From: Mycobacterium scrofulaceum
GTDB lineage: Bacteria > Actinomycetota > Actinomycetes > Mycobacteriales > Mycobacteriaceae
Direction of reading: 5' to 3'
Length of the DNA: 64,000 nt
Assembly: GCF_001667885.1 (NCBI RefSeq)
Contig: NZ_LZJW01000164.1
Span: 96,750-160,749, forward strand
Shown: positions 48,129 through 57,286 of the stretch, in pieces
How positions within the stretch are numbered: the first letter of the stretch is position 1
How the letters are laid out: every line of letters begins with the position of its first letter
Position numbers and translations under genes: made by a program
The notes under the pieces: generated by a model
Database searches by the model: none
Told to the model about the DNA's origin: nothing
What the model saw: the letters and a program-made list of their open reading frames with translations, nothing else

Positions 48129-48606
48129 CGGTGCTGTTCTTTCCTTCCGTGCCTTCCGATCCCGCCATCGCCCCGCCCGCGGAGTCGTCGGCCCAGTCGC
48201 CGGCGCGCAGCTTCTTCCACACCGGAAGAGCCGTCGACGCCACCAGCAAGACCTGGAACAGCGCCAAGCCGAACACGACGCCCAGGCCCGCGGGCCGGAA
48301 GATGTAGGCGATGATCAGCCCGATAACCGTGATGACGGCCAGCCGGGTGGCCGAATTCAGCGCCATCGTGCTCTTCATCGGATGCTCTTTGGCGGTGATC
48401 GACGCGACGGAACGACGCACCAGCAGGGCGTTGAGCAAACCAAGCAGCAACCCGACGCCGAAGAACACCCCGACCATCAGGTGGCCGGTGAATCCGGCGG
48501 CGGCAACCGCCACCGCGGTGACGGCGATGCTGAGGACCAACAAGCGGACCGGTCGGAACGCAACAGAGGGGAACACCAACGGCGCGTCCTGCGCTGGTGT
48601 CGTCAC
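48121..48606 (-). CDS. AtpI-like membrane protein at head of atp operon (Rv1303 family)
   Basis: 161 residues from the GTG at 48606, with about four membrane segments (LVLSIAVTAVAVAAAGFTGHLM, VGVFFGVGLLLGLLNALLV, RLAVITVIGLIIAYIF, VVFGLALFQVLLVASTALPV). It sits where other bacteria have atpI, a factor for c-ring assembly, and overlaps atpB by 8 nt. The sequence is divergent from AtpI, so the role is inferred from position. The operon promoter should lie in the 218 bp upstream; a TATGGTACGGT near 48798-48809 (minus strand) is a weak -10 candidate. Confidence 0.85.
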   Translation of the reverse strand: MTTPAQDAPLVFPSVAFRPVRLLVLSIAVTAVAVAAAGFTGHLMVGVFFGVGLLLGLLNALLVRRSVASITAKEHPMKSTMALNSATRLAVITVIGLIIAYIFRPAGLGVVFGLALFQVLLVASTALPVWKKLRAGDWADDSAGGAMAGSEGTEGKNSTDD

Positions 48607-48824
48607 TGCAGCACCTCAATCCCAAGTTGGTGAAGCGGGAGTCCCCCGACCGACTGATCGGTGGCCCGCCGAGCGTATCGCACGTCACAGTGGATCCACC
48701 CAAGGGGTATCACCCGACGCGAGTCCTCAACCCACCCGATCGGAACGGCGCCCGACGGACCGGCGATCTGTGCGGCTTTTTGGGGTTCTACCTGCACCGT
48801 ACCATACGGCGAGGGCCACTACTA

Positions 48825-50057
48825 CTAGCTGTCGTAGTCGCTGTCTTCGTACTCGTCGCGCCGGCGCATGAGCGGGATCGCGGTCGCGATGCCGGCCACC
48901 ACGATGGCGCCCAGCATCACCGCGGCGGTGTCACGCGGGTTGAAGAAAATCGTGCTGGCGGCGCCGAACGCCACAATGCCCACCCAGAGGTAGATCAGCA
49001 GCACCACCCGGCGGTGCGAATGCCCGATCTGCAGCAGGCGGTGGTGCAGGTGCATCTTGTCGGGGCTGAACGCGCTGCGGCCCGCACGGGTGCGGCGCAC
49101 GATCGCCAGCAGCAAATCCAGCATCGGCACGAACATGACCGCCACGACCAGCAGGAACGGCGACAACAGGGCGAACACGTCGCGCGCACCGTAGGCGTTC
49201 TGCGAGACAGGGCCGGCGGCGGTGGTCGAGGCCGCGGCGAGCATCAGGCCGATCAGCATCGAGCCGGAATCACCCATGAAGATCTTGGCGCGATGAAAGT
49301 TGTGCGGCAGGAAGCCCAGACACGCCCCCGCCAACACCACGGAGATCACGGCAGGCGGATAGAAGAGGACATCGCCGCCGTGGTCGCGCAGCAGGCCGAC
49401 CGAGAACATGCAGATCGCCAGCGCGGTAATCAGCCCCAGCCCCGCGGCCAGTCCGTCCAGCCCGTCGACGAAGTTCATCGCGTTCACGATGGACACGGTC
49501 AGCGCCAGCGTGAGCAGGATCGACGAGGCCTGGTCGAGCACGATCGTGCCGACGCCGCCGATCGGTATGTAGAGGACGCTCCAGGCCACCCCCATTGTGA
49601 CCAGCACGCTCGCCGCGGTGATCTGGCCGGCGAACTTCGTCAGGGCGTCCAGGCCCCAGCGGTCGTCGATGAGCCCGATGCCCATGATCACCGCGCCGGC
49701 CACCAGCACCGCCGGCATGCCCGTCGAATAGACGAAGCCGCGGGTCAGCGCCGGAAGCTGCGACGCCAAGAAGACGGCCGAGATGACGCCGAGGAACATC
49801 GCCAGCCCGCCCATGCGTGGGGTCGGGGTCACGTGCACGTCGCGTTCCCGCGGATAGGCGACGGCGCCCAGCCGGGTGGCGAGCACGCGCACGGGACCGG
49901 TCGCGAAGTAGGTGATGATCGCAGCGGTCAGACCCACGAGGGCGAGCTCGCGCAGCGGGACACCGGCGCCGCGGTCGGACAGGGCGAGCAGGCCGTTGGC
50001 GAGGTTGGCTACGTCGCTGGCCGGGTCGCTGGACACGTCGAGACCGTACTGCACCAA
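48825..50057 (-). CDS. wecA: Decaprenyl-phosphate N-acetylglucosaminyl-1-phosphate transferase (WecA/Rfe)
   Basis: Starts the arabinogalactan linker by moving GlcNAc-1-P onto decaprenyl phosphate. 410 residues with about eleven membrane segments. Catalytic motifs are in order: GLIDDRWGLDALTKF with the Asp-Asp, NAMNFVDGLDGLAAG with the metal-binding Asp, FMGDSGSMLIG, and DKMHLHHRLL, the His-rich loop of the family. Rv1302 (rfe) matches in position. The gene is 218 bp upstream of the atp operon and 25 bp downstream of the sua5 start region. Confidence 0.96.
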   Translation of the reverse strand: MVQYGLDVSSDPASDVANLANGLLALSDRGAGVPLRELALVGLTAAIITYFATGPVRVLATRLGAVAYPRERDVHVTPTPRMGGLAMFLGVISAVFLASQLPALTRGFVYSTGMPAVLVAGAVIMGIGLIDDRWGLDALTKFAGQITAASVLVTMGVAWSVLYIPIGGVGTIVLDQASSILLTLALTVSIVNAMNFVDGLDGLAAGLGLITALAICMFSVGLLRDHGGDVLFYPPAVISVVLAGACLGFLPHNFHRAKIFMGDSGSMLIGLMLAAASTTAAGPVSQNAYGARDVFALLSPFLLVVAVMFVPMLDLLLAIVRRTRAGRSAFSPDKMHLHHRLLQIGHSHRRVVLLIYLWVGIVAFGAASTIFFNPRDTAAVMLGAIVVAGIATAIPLMRRRDEYEDSDYDS

Positions 50058-50082
50058 CCTGGCAACGAGGGAACCGCTCCGG

Positions 50083-50751
50083 TCAGGCCTGGGCGGTCAG
50101 GCTTTCGGCGTCCACCCCGAGCACTTCGGCGATGCGTTCGGCGCTCACCGGACCCGGTCGCAGGATGCGCGGGGCGGTACCGGTCAGGTCGACGATAGTG
50201 GACGCCGCCTGCTGCTCGGCCGTCCCCGCGTCGAGATACACGTCGACGAGCTCGCCGAGCTGACTGCGGGCCTCGTCGGCGTTCACGGCGGGCGGCCGGC
50301 CGGAGACGTTCGCACTGGATACCGCCATGGGCCCCACCTCGCGCAGCAGCTCGATGGCCACCGGGTGCAGCGGCATCCGCAGCATCACGGTGCCGCGGGC
50401 GTCGCCGAGGTCCCATTGCAGCGACGGCGCCTGCGTCACCACCAGGCTCAGGGCGCCCGGCCAGAACGCGCGGATCAGGTCGCGCGCCCCGCCCGGCATG
50501 GTGTAGACCAGGCCCTCGATGGTGTGCCAGGAGCCGACCAGCACGCCGACCGGCATGTCCCGGCCGCGCCCCTTCGCGGAGAGCAGGGCCGTCACCGCGG
50601 CGCTGTTGAAGGCGTCGGCGCCGATGCCGTAGACGGTGTCCGTCGGCATGACGACCAGGCGGCCGCCCTTGATGGCGCCCGCCGCCGCGGCGATTCCGCG
50701 CGCACGCTGGTCAGGATCGGCGCAGTCGAAGACTTCAGTCACCGGCGCCAC
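50083..50751 (-). CDS. sua5: L-threonylcarbamoyladenylate synthase (Sua5/YwlC/YrdC)
   Basis: Makes the TC-AMP intermediate for the t6A37 tRNA modification from threonine, bicarbonate and ATP. 222 residues; only the YrdC domain is present, without the C-terminal Sua5 domain. Motifs: GGRLVVMPTDTVYGIGADAF for nucleotide and Thr binding, KGRGRDMPVGVLVG, the central GTVMLRMP and the SSANVSGRPPAVNADEA signature. It overlaps prmC by 17 nt, making a translation-related unit with prmC, prfA and rpmE. Confidence 0.95.
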   Translation of the reverse strand: MAPVTEVFDCADPDQRARGIAAAAGAIKGGRLVVMPTDTVYGIGADAFNSAAVTALLSAKGRGRDMPVGVLVGSWHTIEGLVYTMPGGARDLIRAFWPGALSLVVTQAPSLQWDLGDARGTVMLRMPLHPVAIELLREVGPMAVSSANVSGRPPAVNADEARSQLGELVDVYLDAGTAEQQAASTIVDLTGTAPRILRPGPVSAERIAEVLGVDAESLTAQA

Positions 50752-51583
50752 CCCTTCGTGCCGTCACGAATCTCGGCCGTCCGGCCAGGTCTTTACGCTG
50801 CGCGATCTCTTCGAAACGCGCTGTCCCGCGCACTAATTCGACGGTCTCCGCCGAGGTGGTGTCGTCGTGTTCGACGGCGAAGACGCCACCCGGGCGCAGC
50901 CAGCGCCCGGCCAGCTCGACGATCGGGGCGATCACGGCCATCCCGTCCGGGCCGCCGAATACGGCGTGGTGTGGATCATGTTGAGCCACTTCGGGTTCCA
51001 CGGGTGCGGCGTCGGGCACATAGGGCGGGTTGGCCACCACCACGTCGACACCGCCGTCCAGTTCTGGCAGGAGGCCGGGCGTGGTGACGTCGGCCCGCAC
51101 GAGTTCGACCGCCGTGCCCACCGCGTTGCGGCGCGCGTATCCGAGGGCGGCCTCCGAGTCGTCGACGGCGATGATCCGCGCCCCGGGGTTCAGCTGGGCC
51201 AGCGCCACCGCCAACGCGCCGGATCCGGTGCACAGATCAACGATCACGGGCCGGGAAGGGAGGCGCTGTTGGCCGACCCACGCCAAGAGGGCTTCGGTCT
51301 CCGGGCGCGGTATGAAGACGCCGGGGCCGACCTGCAGCATCAGCGGTCCGAACGCGGCCGTGCCGGTGAGATGCTGCAACGGCACCCGCCGCGAGCGCGC
51401 GGCCACGACATCGTGGTAGCGACCGTAGAAATCGTCGCCGGGCGAATCGAGCAAGGCCAGCCGGCCCCGCTCGGTGCCGGTCACATGCGCAGCCAGCTCC
51501 TCGGCATCCCAACGCGCGGAGGCGATTCCCGCTTCGGCGAGCGTCGCCGCAGCGGAATCGATCGCGCGCCGCACGGCACTCAT
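50735..51583 (-). CDS. prmC: Peptide chain release factor N5-glutamine methyltransferase PrmC
   Basis: Methylates the Gln of the GGQ loop of RF1/RF2. 282 residues from the ATG at 51583, which overlaps the prfA stop by 4 nt, placing enzyme and substrate in one coupled unit. The N-terminal helical domain is followed by a SAM-binding fold (VIVDLCTGSGALAVALAQ) and the family-defining VANPPYVP. PLQHLTGTAAFGPL and FIPRPETEALLAWV are further PrmC signatures. It is shorter than the annotated H37Rv HemK as I recall, probably only by start choice. Confidence 0.95.
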   Translation of the reverse strand: MSAVRRAIDSAAATLAEAGIASARWDAEELAAHVTGTERGRLALLDSPGDDFYGRYHDVVAARSRRVPLQHLTGTAAFGPLMLQVGPGVFIPRPETEALLAWVGQQRLPSRPVIVDLCTGSGALAVALAQLNPGARIIAVDDSEAALGYARRNAVGTAVELVRADVTTPGLLPELDGGVDVVVANPPYVPDAAPVEPEVAQHDPHHAVFGGPDGMAVIAPIVELAGRWLRPGGVFAVEHDDTTSAETVELVRGTARFEEIAQRKDLAGRPRFVTARRGGAGD

Positions 51584-52653
51584 GCCTGTTGCAGCCGGGA
51601 TTGTTTGTCGGCCGCGCCCAACGCGTCGAACATCGCGTCGAGGTCCCCGTCGAGCACCTGATCGAGATTGTGCGCCTTGTAACCGATCCGGTGGTCGGTG
51701 ATCCGGTTCTCCGGGAAGTTGTAGGTGCGGATTCGTTCGCTGCGGTCCACGGTCCGGATCTGGCTGGCCCGATCTGCCGACGCGTCGGCCAGCGCCTGTT
51801 CTTCGGCCAGCGCCTGCAGGCGAGCGGCCAGCACCTGCAGCGCGCGCGTCTTGTTCTGCAGCTGCGAGCGTTCGTTCTGACAGGTCACCACGATCCCGGT
51901 GGGCAGATGCGTGATCCGCACCGCGGAGTCGGTGGTGTTCACCCCCTGCCCGCCCTTGCCGGACGAGCGGTACACGTCGATGCGCAGATCCGACTCGTCG
52001 ATCTGGACCTCGCCCACTTCCTCGGGCTCGGGATAGACCAGCACGCCCGCCGCCGAAGTATGCACCCGGCCTTGGGATTCCGTCACCGGGACGCGCTGCA
52101 CGCGGTGCACTCCGCCCTCGAACTTCATTCGGGACCACACCCCGTCGGCGGAGTCGCCCTTGCTGGCGATGGACAGCGTCGCGTCCTTGTAGCCGCCGAG
52201 ATCCGACGTCGTCTCGTCCAGCACGGTGACGTTCCAGCCGTGCCGCTCGGCATAGCGGATGTACATTCTGGCCAGGTCTGCCGCGAACAACGCGGATTCC
52301 TCGCCGCCCTCACCGGATTTGACCTCGAGCACGATGTCGTCGGCGTCATGCGGGTCGCGCGGCGCCAGCATGTCGGTCAGTTGGGTGTCCAGATCGGCCA
52401 CCCGCGACTCGAGTTCGGTCACCTCGTCGGCGAAAGATTCGTCGTCGGCGGCCAATTCCCGGGCGGTCTCCAGATCGCCGCGCGCCGACTCCAATTTGCG
52501 ATACGTGGCGACGATCGGGGCCAACCGGGCGAACCGGCGACCGGCCTTGCGCGCCTCGGCGGGATTGCTGTGCAGGTCGGGATCCGCCAGCCGTTGCTCG
52601 AGCTCGGCGTGTTCGGCCAGCAGCACATCGATCGTCTGCACCGGCTGCGTCAT
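51580..52653 (-). CDS. prfA: Peptide chain release factor 1
   Basis: Terminates translation at UAA and UAG. 357 residues. The GGQ loop is SSGKGGQGVNTTDSAVR and the codon-reading tripeptide is PVT in RVQRVPVTESQGR, in the RF1 position and unlike the SPF of RF2. The N-terminal helical domain (ELEQRLADPDLHSNPAEA) is complete. Coupled to prmC by a 4 nt overlap and 88 bp downstream of rpmE. Confidence 0.97.
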   Translation of the reverse strand: MTQPVQTIDVLLAEHAELEQRLADPDLHSNPAEARKAGRRFARLAPIVATYRKLESARGDLETARELAADDESFADEVTELESRVADLDTQLTDMLAPRDPHDADDIVLEVKSGEGGEESALFAADLARMYIRYAERHGWNVTVLDETTSDLGGYKDATLSIASKGDSADGVWSRMKFEGGVHRVQRVPVTESQGRVHTSAAGVLVYPEPEEVGEVQIDESDLRIDVYRSSGKGGQGVNTTDSAVRITHLPTGIVVTCQNERSQLQNKTRALQVLAARLQALAEEQALADASADRASQIRTVDRSERIRTYNFPENRITDHRIGYKAHNLDQVLDGDLDAMFDALGAADKQSRLQQA

Positions 52654-52741
52654 ATCTCACCTCCTGCCCGCCATATTGCCGCGAACGCAGACCGACGCCC
52701 GGCCTGTGCTCTCGTGCACAGTTCGGGCGTCGGCAATGCAG

Positions 52742-52972
52742 CTATTTGTCGGTGTTGTCCGCACCCTTGCGCTTGCCGTACCGCTTCTCGAAGCGGGCCA
52801 CGCGGCCACCGCTGTCCAGAATCTTCTGCTTGCCGGTGTAGAAGGGGTGGCACTGCGAGCACACCTCGACGACGATGTTGCCGCCGGGCTTGGTGCTGCG
52901 CGTGGTGAAGGTGTTTCCGCACCCGCAGTGCACGGTGGTCTCACCGTAAGCGGGGTGAATGTCAGATTTCAT
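52742..52972 (-). CDS. rpmE: 50S ribosomal protein L31 (zinc-binding form)
   Basis: 76 residues. The four-cysteine zinc site is present: VHCGCGNTF and VCSQCHPFYTG. This is therefore the C+ form, used under zinc-replete conditions; mycobacteria keep a zinc-free paralogue elsewhere. KSDIHPAYGE at the N-terminus and RVARFEKRYG at the end are standard L31. It lies between rho and prfA, with a hairpin-rich gap on the rho side. Confidence 0.97.
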   Translation of the reverse strand: MKSDIHPAYGETTVHCGCGNTFTTRSTKPGGNIVVEVCSQCHPFYTGKQKILDSGGRVARFEKRYGKRKGADNTDK

Positions 52973-53087
52973 GCTGTCCTCTTCGATCTTGTCGAGCGTC
53001 GATTATGCCAGGTCAACCACTGTGTCCCAAAACAACGGGGTACCCGTCCACATTCCCGGCGCGTGGGCCGCGCCGAAACTTAAACCA

Positions 53088-53126
53088 TGGCGGCGTGCGC
53101 CGGCGTGTCGTGTGCGTGGTTTAAGT
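53088..53126. repeat. Inverted repeat between rho and rpmE
   Basis: ACTTAAACCA (53088-53097) and TGGTTTAAGT (53117-53126) are perfect complements around a 19 nt GC-rich loop. They lie in the 182 bp gap downstream of rho and upstream of rpmE. It could end or dampen rho transcription before rpmE, or act as an rpmE operator. A smaller GGCGCG/CGCGCC stem precedes it near 53059-53085. Confidence 0.55.
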
Positions 53127-53154
53127 GTCGCGGTGCCCGGCGCCGAGTATGGGG

Positions 53155-54987
53155 CTAGTCGTTGTCCATCGATCCCGGCGTGGTCTTGGAGACCTGCACC
53201 AGGAACTCGTAGTTGTTCTTCGTCTTGCGCAGCTGGGACATCAGCAGGTCGATGGCCTGGTGGGAATCCAGACCCGACAGCACGCGGCGCAGCTTGTGCA
53301 CGATCGCGAACTCGTCCGGCGAGAGCAGCAGCTCGTCCTTGCGGGTACCGGAGGGGTTCACGTCGACCGCCGGGAAGACCCGACGCTCGGAGATCTTGCG
53401 GTCCAGCTTGAGCTCGGCGTTACCGGTGCCCTTGAACTCCTCGAAGATGACCGTGTCACCGGTGGAGCCGGTCTCGACCATCGCGGTGGCGATGATCGTC
53501 AGCGATCCGCCCTCCTCGATGTTTCGCGCCGCACCCAGGAATCGCTTCGGCGGGTACAGCGCGGTGGAGTCGACACCACCGGACAGGATGCGGCCCGACG
53601 CGGGCGACGCGTTGTTGTAGGCGCGGCCGAGGCGGGTGATCGAGTCGAGGAGCACCACGACGTCCTTGCCCTGCTCGACGAGCCGCTTGGCGCGTTCGAT
53701 GGCCAACTCCGCGACCGAGGTGTGGTCCGACGGCGGCCGGTCGAAGGTGGAGGCGATGACCTCGCCCTTGACCGAGCGGGTCATGTCGGTGACCTCCTCA
53801 GGGCGCTCGTCGACGAGCACGACCATGAGGTGGCATTCCGGGTTGTTGCGGGTGATCGCGTTGGCGATGTCTTGCAGGATCGTCGTCTTACCCGCCTTGG
53901 GCGGCGACACGATCAGCGCACGCTGCCCCTTACCGATCGGCATGATCAGGTCGATGACCCGGGTGGTCAGCCGGTCGGGGGTGGTCTCCAGGCGAAGCCG
54001 CTGGTTGGGGTACAGGGGCGTCAGCTTGGAGAAGTCGGGGCGCTTCTTGGCGTCCTCGACGGGACCGCCGTTGACGCTGTCCAGGCGCACCAGCGGGTTG
54101 AACTTCTGCCGCTGGTTGGGCTGTTCGCCGTCCTTGGGCACGCGCACCGCGCCGGTCACCGCGTCACCGCGGCGCAGGCCGTTCTTGCGCACCATGTTCA
54201 TCGAGACGTAGACGTCGTGCGGGCCGGCCAGGTAACCGGAGGTGCGCACGAACGCGTAATTGTCGAGCACGTCAAGGATGCCGGCGACGGGCTGCACCAC
54301 GTCGTCCTCGCGCAGTTCGGTGTCGCCGCCCTCGCCGGACCGCTCACCGCGCCGCCTGCGATCGCGGAAACGGCGCCCCCGGCGGCCCTGACGGCCCTCG
54401 CCGTCGTCGTCCTGCTGGTTCGAGCCGCCACGGCCTTGCTGGCCGCCAGAGCCCTGCTGATCACCGCTTTGGTCGCCACCGGAGTCCTGGCCGCGCTCCT
54501 CGCTCTGGGAGTCACGCTTGCCGCCCTGGCGGGTGTCCTCTTCCGAAGAGGCAGCGCCCTCGCGATTGCGGGAGCGCTCGCCGTCGGAGTCGTCGCCGCC
54601 GCGGGCCGCTCCGGGCTCGCGGGAAGCGCTGCGCCGTTCGCGGCGGGGCGCCTCGGTGGTCGTACCGTTCTGGTGGTCCTCGCCGGCCGGCGCCTCGGCG
54701 CTGGCGGTGTCGGACTTGCCGCTCTCTTCGGGCGCCGCGGGGGCGGAAGTCCCGTTGGACTGTCCCCTGATTTCCTTTATGGCGGCGATGAGTTCGTTCT
54801 TGCGCATGCCCGACGTCCCCTTGACGCCGACTTCGTTAGCCAGCGCGCGCAGTTCGGGAAGCACCATGGTGGACAGGGAGCCCACAGGGGCATTGGTTTT
54901 GCCGTCGGATGTGTCTGGGGTCACGGCGTTCGACACCTCATTGCTGTCGGTGCTCGCGTCAGCCGTGAACAAGTCCGTATCGGTCAC
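53155..54987 (-). CDS. rho: Transcription termination factor Rho
   Basis: RNA-dependent helicase that ends unprotected transcripts. 610 residues from the GTG at 54987 (TDTDLFTADASTDSNE). A Rho_N/SAP-like domain (LSTMVLPELRALANEVGVKG, MRKNELIAAIKEI) is followed by a ~140-residue insertion rich in Gly, Asp, Glu, Gln and Arg (for example GSGGQQGRGGSNQQDDDGEG). Then come the cold-shock RNA-binding domain (GILDVLDNYAFVRTSGYL) and the ATPase (PPKAGKTTILQDIA, VVVLLDSITRLGRAYN). The disordered, charged insertion is typical of actinobacterial Rho and adds RNA contacts. A 265 bp leader precedes the gene. Confidence 0.97.
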   Translation of the reverse strand: MTDTDLFTADASTDSNEVSNAVTPDTSDGKTNAPVGSLSTMVLPELRALANEVGVKGTSGMRKNELIAAIKEIRGQSNGTSAPAAPEESGKSDTASAEAPAGEDHQNGTTTEAPRRERRSASREPGAARGGDDSDGERSRNREGAASSEEDTRQGGKRDSQSEERGQDSGGDQSGDQQGSGGQQGRGGSNQQDDDGEGRQGRRGRRFRDRRRRGERSGEGGDTELREDDVVQPVAGILDVLDNYAFVRTSGYLAGPHDVYVSMNMVRKNGLRRGDAVTGAVRVPKDGEQPNQRQKFNPLVRLDSVNGGPVEDAKKRPDFSKLTPLYPNQRLRLETTPDRLTTRVIDLIMPIGKGQRALIVSPPKAGKTTILQDIANAITRNNPECHLMVVLVDERPEEVTDMTRSVKGEVIASTFDRPPSDHTSVAELAIERAKRLVEQGKDVVVLLDSITRLGRAYNNASPASGRILSGGVDSTALYPPKRFLGAARNIEEGGSLTIIATAMVETGSTGDTVIFEEFKGTGNAELKLDRKISERRVFPAVDVNPSGTRKDELLLSPDEFAIVHKLRRVLSGLDSHQAIDLLMSQLRKTKNNYEFLVQVSKTTPGSMDND

Positions 54988-55252
54988 GGATTTCCTTTCT
55001 TCCCCCGCTGAACAGGTCATCCGGGGGGTTCGTTGCATTCAGCAAATCGCCGAGTGCGCCCAAATATCGACTCTGCAACGGTGATCGCCTTAATCGGCGG
55101 AGTAAGCGGCGAACCTCGTTCACGAGAAGAATTGGTGTGTCCTAGCGGCAAGGCAGTATGGATGCAGATGCAGATGCTGCGATTGCTGGACGGAACCGAG
55201 GATAGCCCGCATCGTTGTTGGAAGCAAGCAAACCCTCCGGCCACGCTGTGGA
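54988..55252 (-). promoter_or_regulatory. Long rho leader / promoter region
   Basis: A 265 bp non-coding gap lies between the thrB stop and the rho start. It has lower GC than the genes around it and includes GATGCAGATGCAGATGC-type short repeats near 55162-55176. Rho often autoregulates through its leader, and a leader of this length allows that; no riboswitch or clear attenuator is visible. A GGGGGAAGAAAGGAAA-like purine run just before the GTG can act as RBS. Confidence 0.45.
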
Positions 55253-56200
55253 TCAACCGGAGACTGTGACGCCCGGGCTCCAGCGAACTCCATCGCCGGC
55301 GGTCATCTCAGTCAGGGCAAATCCGTTGGCCGCCCCGTACTCCACCACTTCCGTGGGCAACTCCGGCGCTGTGCTGAGCGCAATCAGTGCTGGACCCGCC
55401 CCGGAAAGTGTCGCTGACACGCTATGACGCCGGAACAGCCGCAAATATTCCGCGGAGCCGGGCATCGCCGGAGCGCGCTGGGGTTGGTGCAGCACATCCT
55501 CGGTGGCGGGCATGAGCAGGTCCGGGCGTTCGGTGAGCGCCACCACCAGCAAGGCGGCGCGGCTGACGTTGAACCGGGCGTCTTTGTGGCTCACCTGGGC
55601 GGGCAACAGCCCCCGGGTCTCGGCGGTCAGGGAGCGCTCCTGGGGTATCGCGCAGTACAGCCGGATGTCGGGGTGCAGCCGCAGCGGCACCGCCGAATAC
55701 TTTGGCCGATCGCCCGAGGCGTCGATCCAGGACACCACCGCACCGCCCAGTACCGCGGCGGCGGCGTTGTCGGGGTGGCCCTCGAACTCCGACGACAGCT
55801 GAATCAGCTGCGCGTCGTTCAGAGGTTTCGAATCAGACTGCGCGACAAGGCCATTCGCCGCCGCCAGGCCGCCGACGACGGCCGCCGCCGACGAGCCGAG
55901 ACCGCGGGAGTGCGGGATGGCGTTGCGGCAGCGAACGACCAGGCCCGGGGCCACGACGCCCGCGGCCCGCAGCCCGCATTCGACAGCGCGCACCACCAGG
56001 TGTTCGGGTCCCCGTGGCACCTGTTCGGCGCCCTCGCCTTCGACGAGCACCACCAGTCCGGAAGCGGTTGTCTCCACGAAGATTTCGTCGTTGAGGCTCA
56101 ATGCCAGCCCGATGCTGTCGAACCCGGGACCGAGGTTGGCGCTGGACGCCGACACGACGGAGCTTGCCACCAGCCCGGCGGGCAGCATCTGGGTCGTCAT
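55253..56200 (-). CDS. thrB: Homoserine kinase
   Basis: Phosphorylates homoserine with ATP, the second-last step of threonine synthesis. 315 residues; a GHMP kinase with VSASSANLGPGFDSIGLAL at the N-terminus (motif 1) and the ATP loop PHSRGLGSSAAAVVGGL (motif 2). The C-terminal SATLSGAGPALIAL is motif 3. The start is 3 bp after the thrC stop; together with hom and thrC it completes the threonine branch from aspartate semialdehyde. Confidence 0.97.
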   Translation of the reverse strand: MTTQMLPAGLVASSVVSASSANLGPGFDSIGLALSLNDEIFVETTASGLVVLVEGEGAEQVPRGPEHLVVRAVECGLRAAGVVAPGLVVRCRNAIPHSRGLGSSAAAVVGGLAAANGLVAQSDSKPLNDAQLIQLSSEFEGHPDNAAAAVLGGAVVSWIDASGDRPKYSAVPLRLHPDIRLYCAIPQERSLTAETRGLLPAQVSHKDARFNVSRAALLVVALTERPDLLMPATEDVLHQPQRAPAMPGSAEYLRLFRRHSVSATLSGAGPALIALSTAPELPTEVVEYGAANGFALTEMTAGDGVRWSPGVTVSG

Positions 56201-56203
56201 TTG

Positions 56204-57286
56204 TTACGCAAGTCCCAGCTTCTCGACGACGAGCACCGGATCGACGGGCAGCGGGGACACGGTCGGCATGTCCCGCAGCGCCGTGTCGGGGTCTTTGAGG
56301 CCATTGCCGGTCACCGTGCAGACCACCGTCGACCCGCGCGCCACCCACCCGTCGTCGACGGCCTTGAGCAGACCGGCGATGCTGGCCGCCGAGGCGGGCT
56401 CGACGAAGACGCCCTCGCTCTCGGCCACCAAGTGGTACGCGGCCAGGATCTCCTCGTCGGTGGCCGCCAGGAACCGCCCGTTGGACTGCTGCTGCGCGTT
56501 GACCGCGGCCGCCCATGACGCGGGCGCACCGATGCGTATCGCGGTCGCGATCGTCTCGGGGTGGCTGACCGGTGCGCCGTGCACCAGAGGAGCGGCGCCG
56601 GCCGCCTGCGTGCCCAGCATGCGGGGCAGCTTGTCGATCACGCCGTCGTGGTGATATTCGGTGTAGCCCTTCCAGTACGCGGTGATGTTGCCCGCGTTGC
56701 CGACCGGCAGGGCGTGCACGTCCGGCGCGGCGCCCAGCGCGTCGACGATCTCGAATGCCGCGGTCTTCTGGCCCTCGATGCGCACCGGGTTGACGGAGTT
56801 GACCAACGCGATCGTCGGGAAGTCGGCGGCCATCTTGCGGGCCAGTTCCAGGCAATCGTCGAAGTTGCCGTCGATCTGAATGATCTTGGCGCCGTGCATG
56901 ACCGCCTGCGCCAGCTTGCCCATCGCGATCTTGCCCTGCGGGATGAGCACCGCGCAGGTGATGCCGGCGCGGGCGGCGTAGGCCGCCGCCGACGCGGAGG
57001 TGTTGCCGGTCGACGCGCACAACACGGCCTGCTGGCCGCGCGCCAGTGCGTCGGTGACCGCCATCGTCATGCCCCGGTCCTTGAACGACCCGGTCGGGTT
57101 GAGGCCCTCGACCTTGAGATGAACCGTGCAGCCGGTCTTCTCGGAAAGACGCGTCGCCGCGATCAGCGGGGTGCCGCCCTCGAGCAGGGTGACCGGCGTC
57201 CAGTCGTCGCCGATCGGCAGCCGATCGCGGTAGGCGGCGATCAACCCCGGCCACGGTTGGTGCACGGCGGTGCGCGGGACGCTCAT
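56204..57286 (-). CDS. thrC: Threonine synthase
   Basis: Converts O-phosphohomoserine to threonine with PLP. 360 residues. The PLP lysine is in NPTGSFKDRGMTMAV, followed by ASTGNTSASAAAYAARAG for substrate-phosphate and cofactor binding, and the Gly-rich PVGNAGNITAYWKGY. The short form without the N-terminal extension is as expected. The ATG at 57286 overlaps the hom stop by 4 nt (ATGA), and thrB follows after 3 bp. Confidence 0.97.
   Translation of the reverse strand: MSVPRTAVHQPWPGLIAAYRDRLPIGDDWTPVTLLEGGTPLIAATRLSEKTGCTVHLKVEGLNPTGSFKDRGMTMAVTDALARGQQAVLCASTGNTSASAAAYAARAGITCAVLIPQGKIAMGKLAQAVMHGAKIIQIDGNFDDCLELARKMAADFPTIALVNSVNPVRIEGQKTAAFEIVDALGAAPDVHALPVGNAGNITAYWKGYTEYHHDGVIDKLPRMLGTQAAGAAPLVHGAPVSHPETIATAIRIGAPASWAAAVNAQQQSNGRFLAATDEEILAAYHLVAESEGVFVEPASAASIAGLLKAVDDGWVARGSTVVCTVTGNGLKDPDTALRDMPTVSPLPVDPVLVVEKLGLA

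Noticed and set aside
48603..48797. 64-codon minus-strand frame overlapping the AtpI-like start by 4 nt
   Set aside because: The overlap looks like coupling, but the sequence has no family resemblance and no equivalent that I know of in M. tuberculosis; it more likely lies in the atp operon leader.
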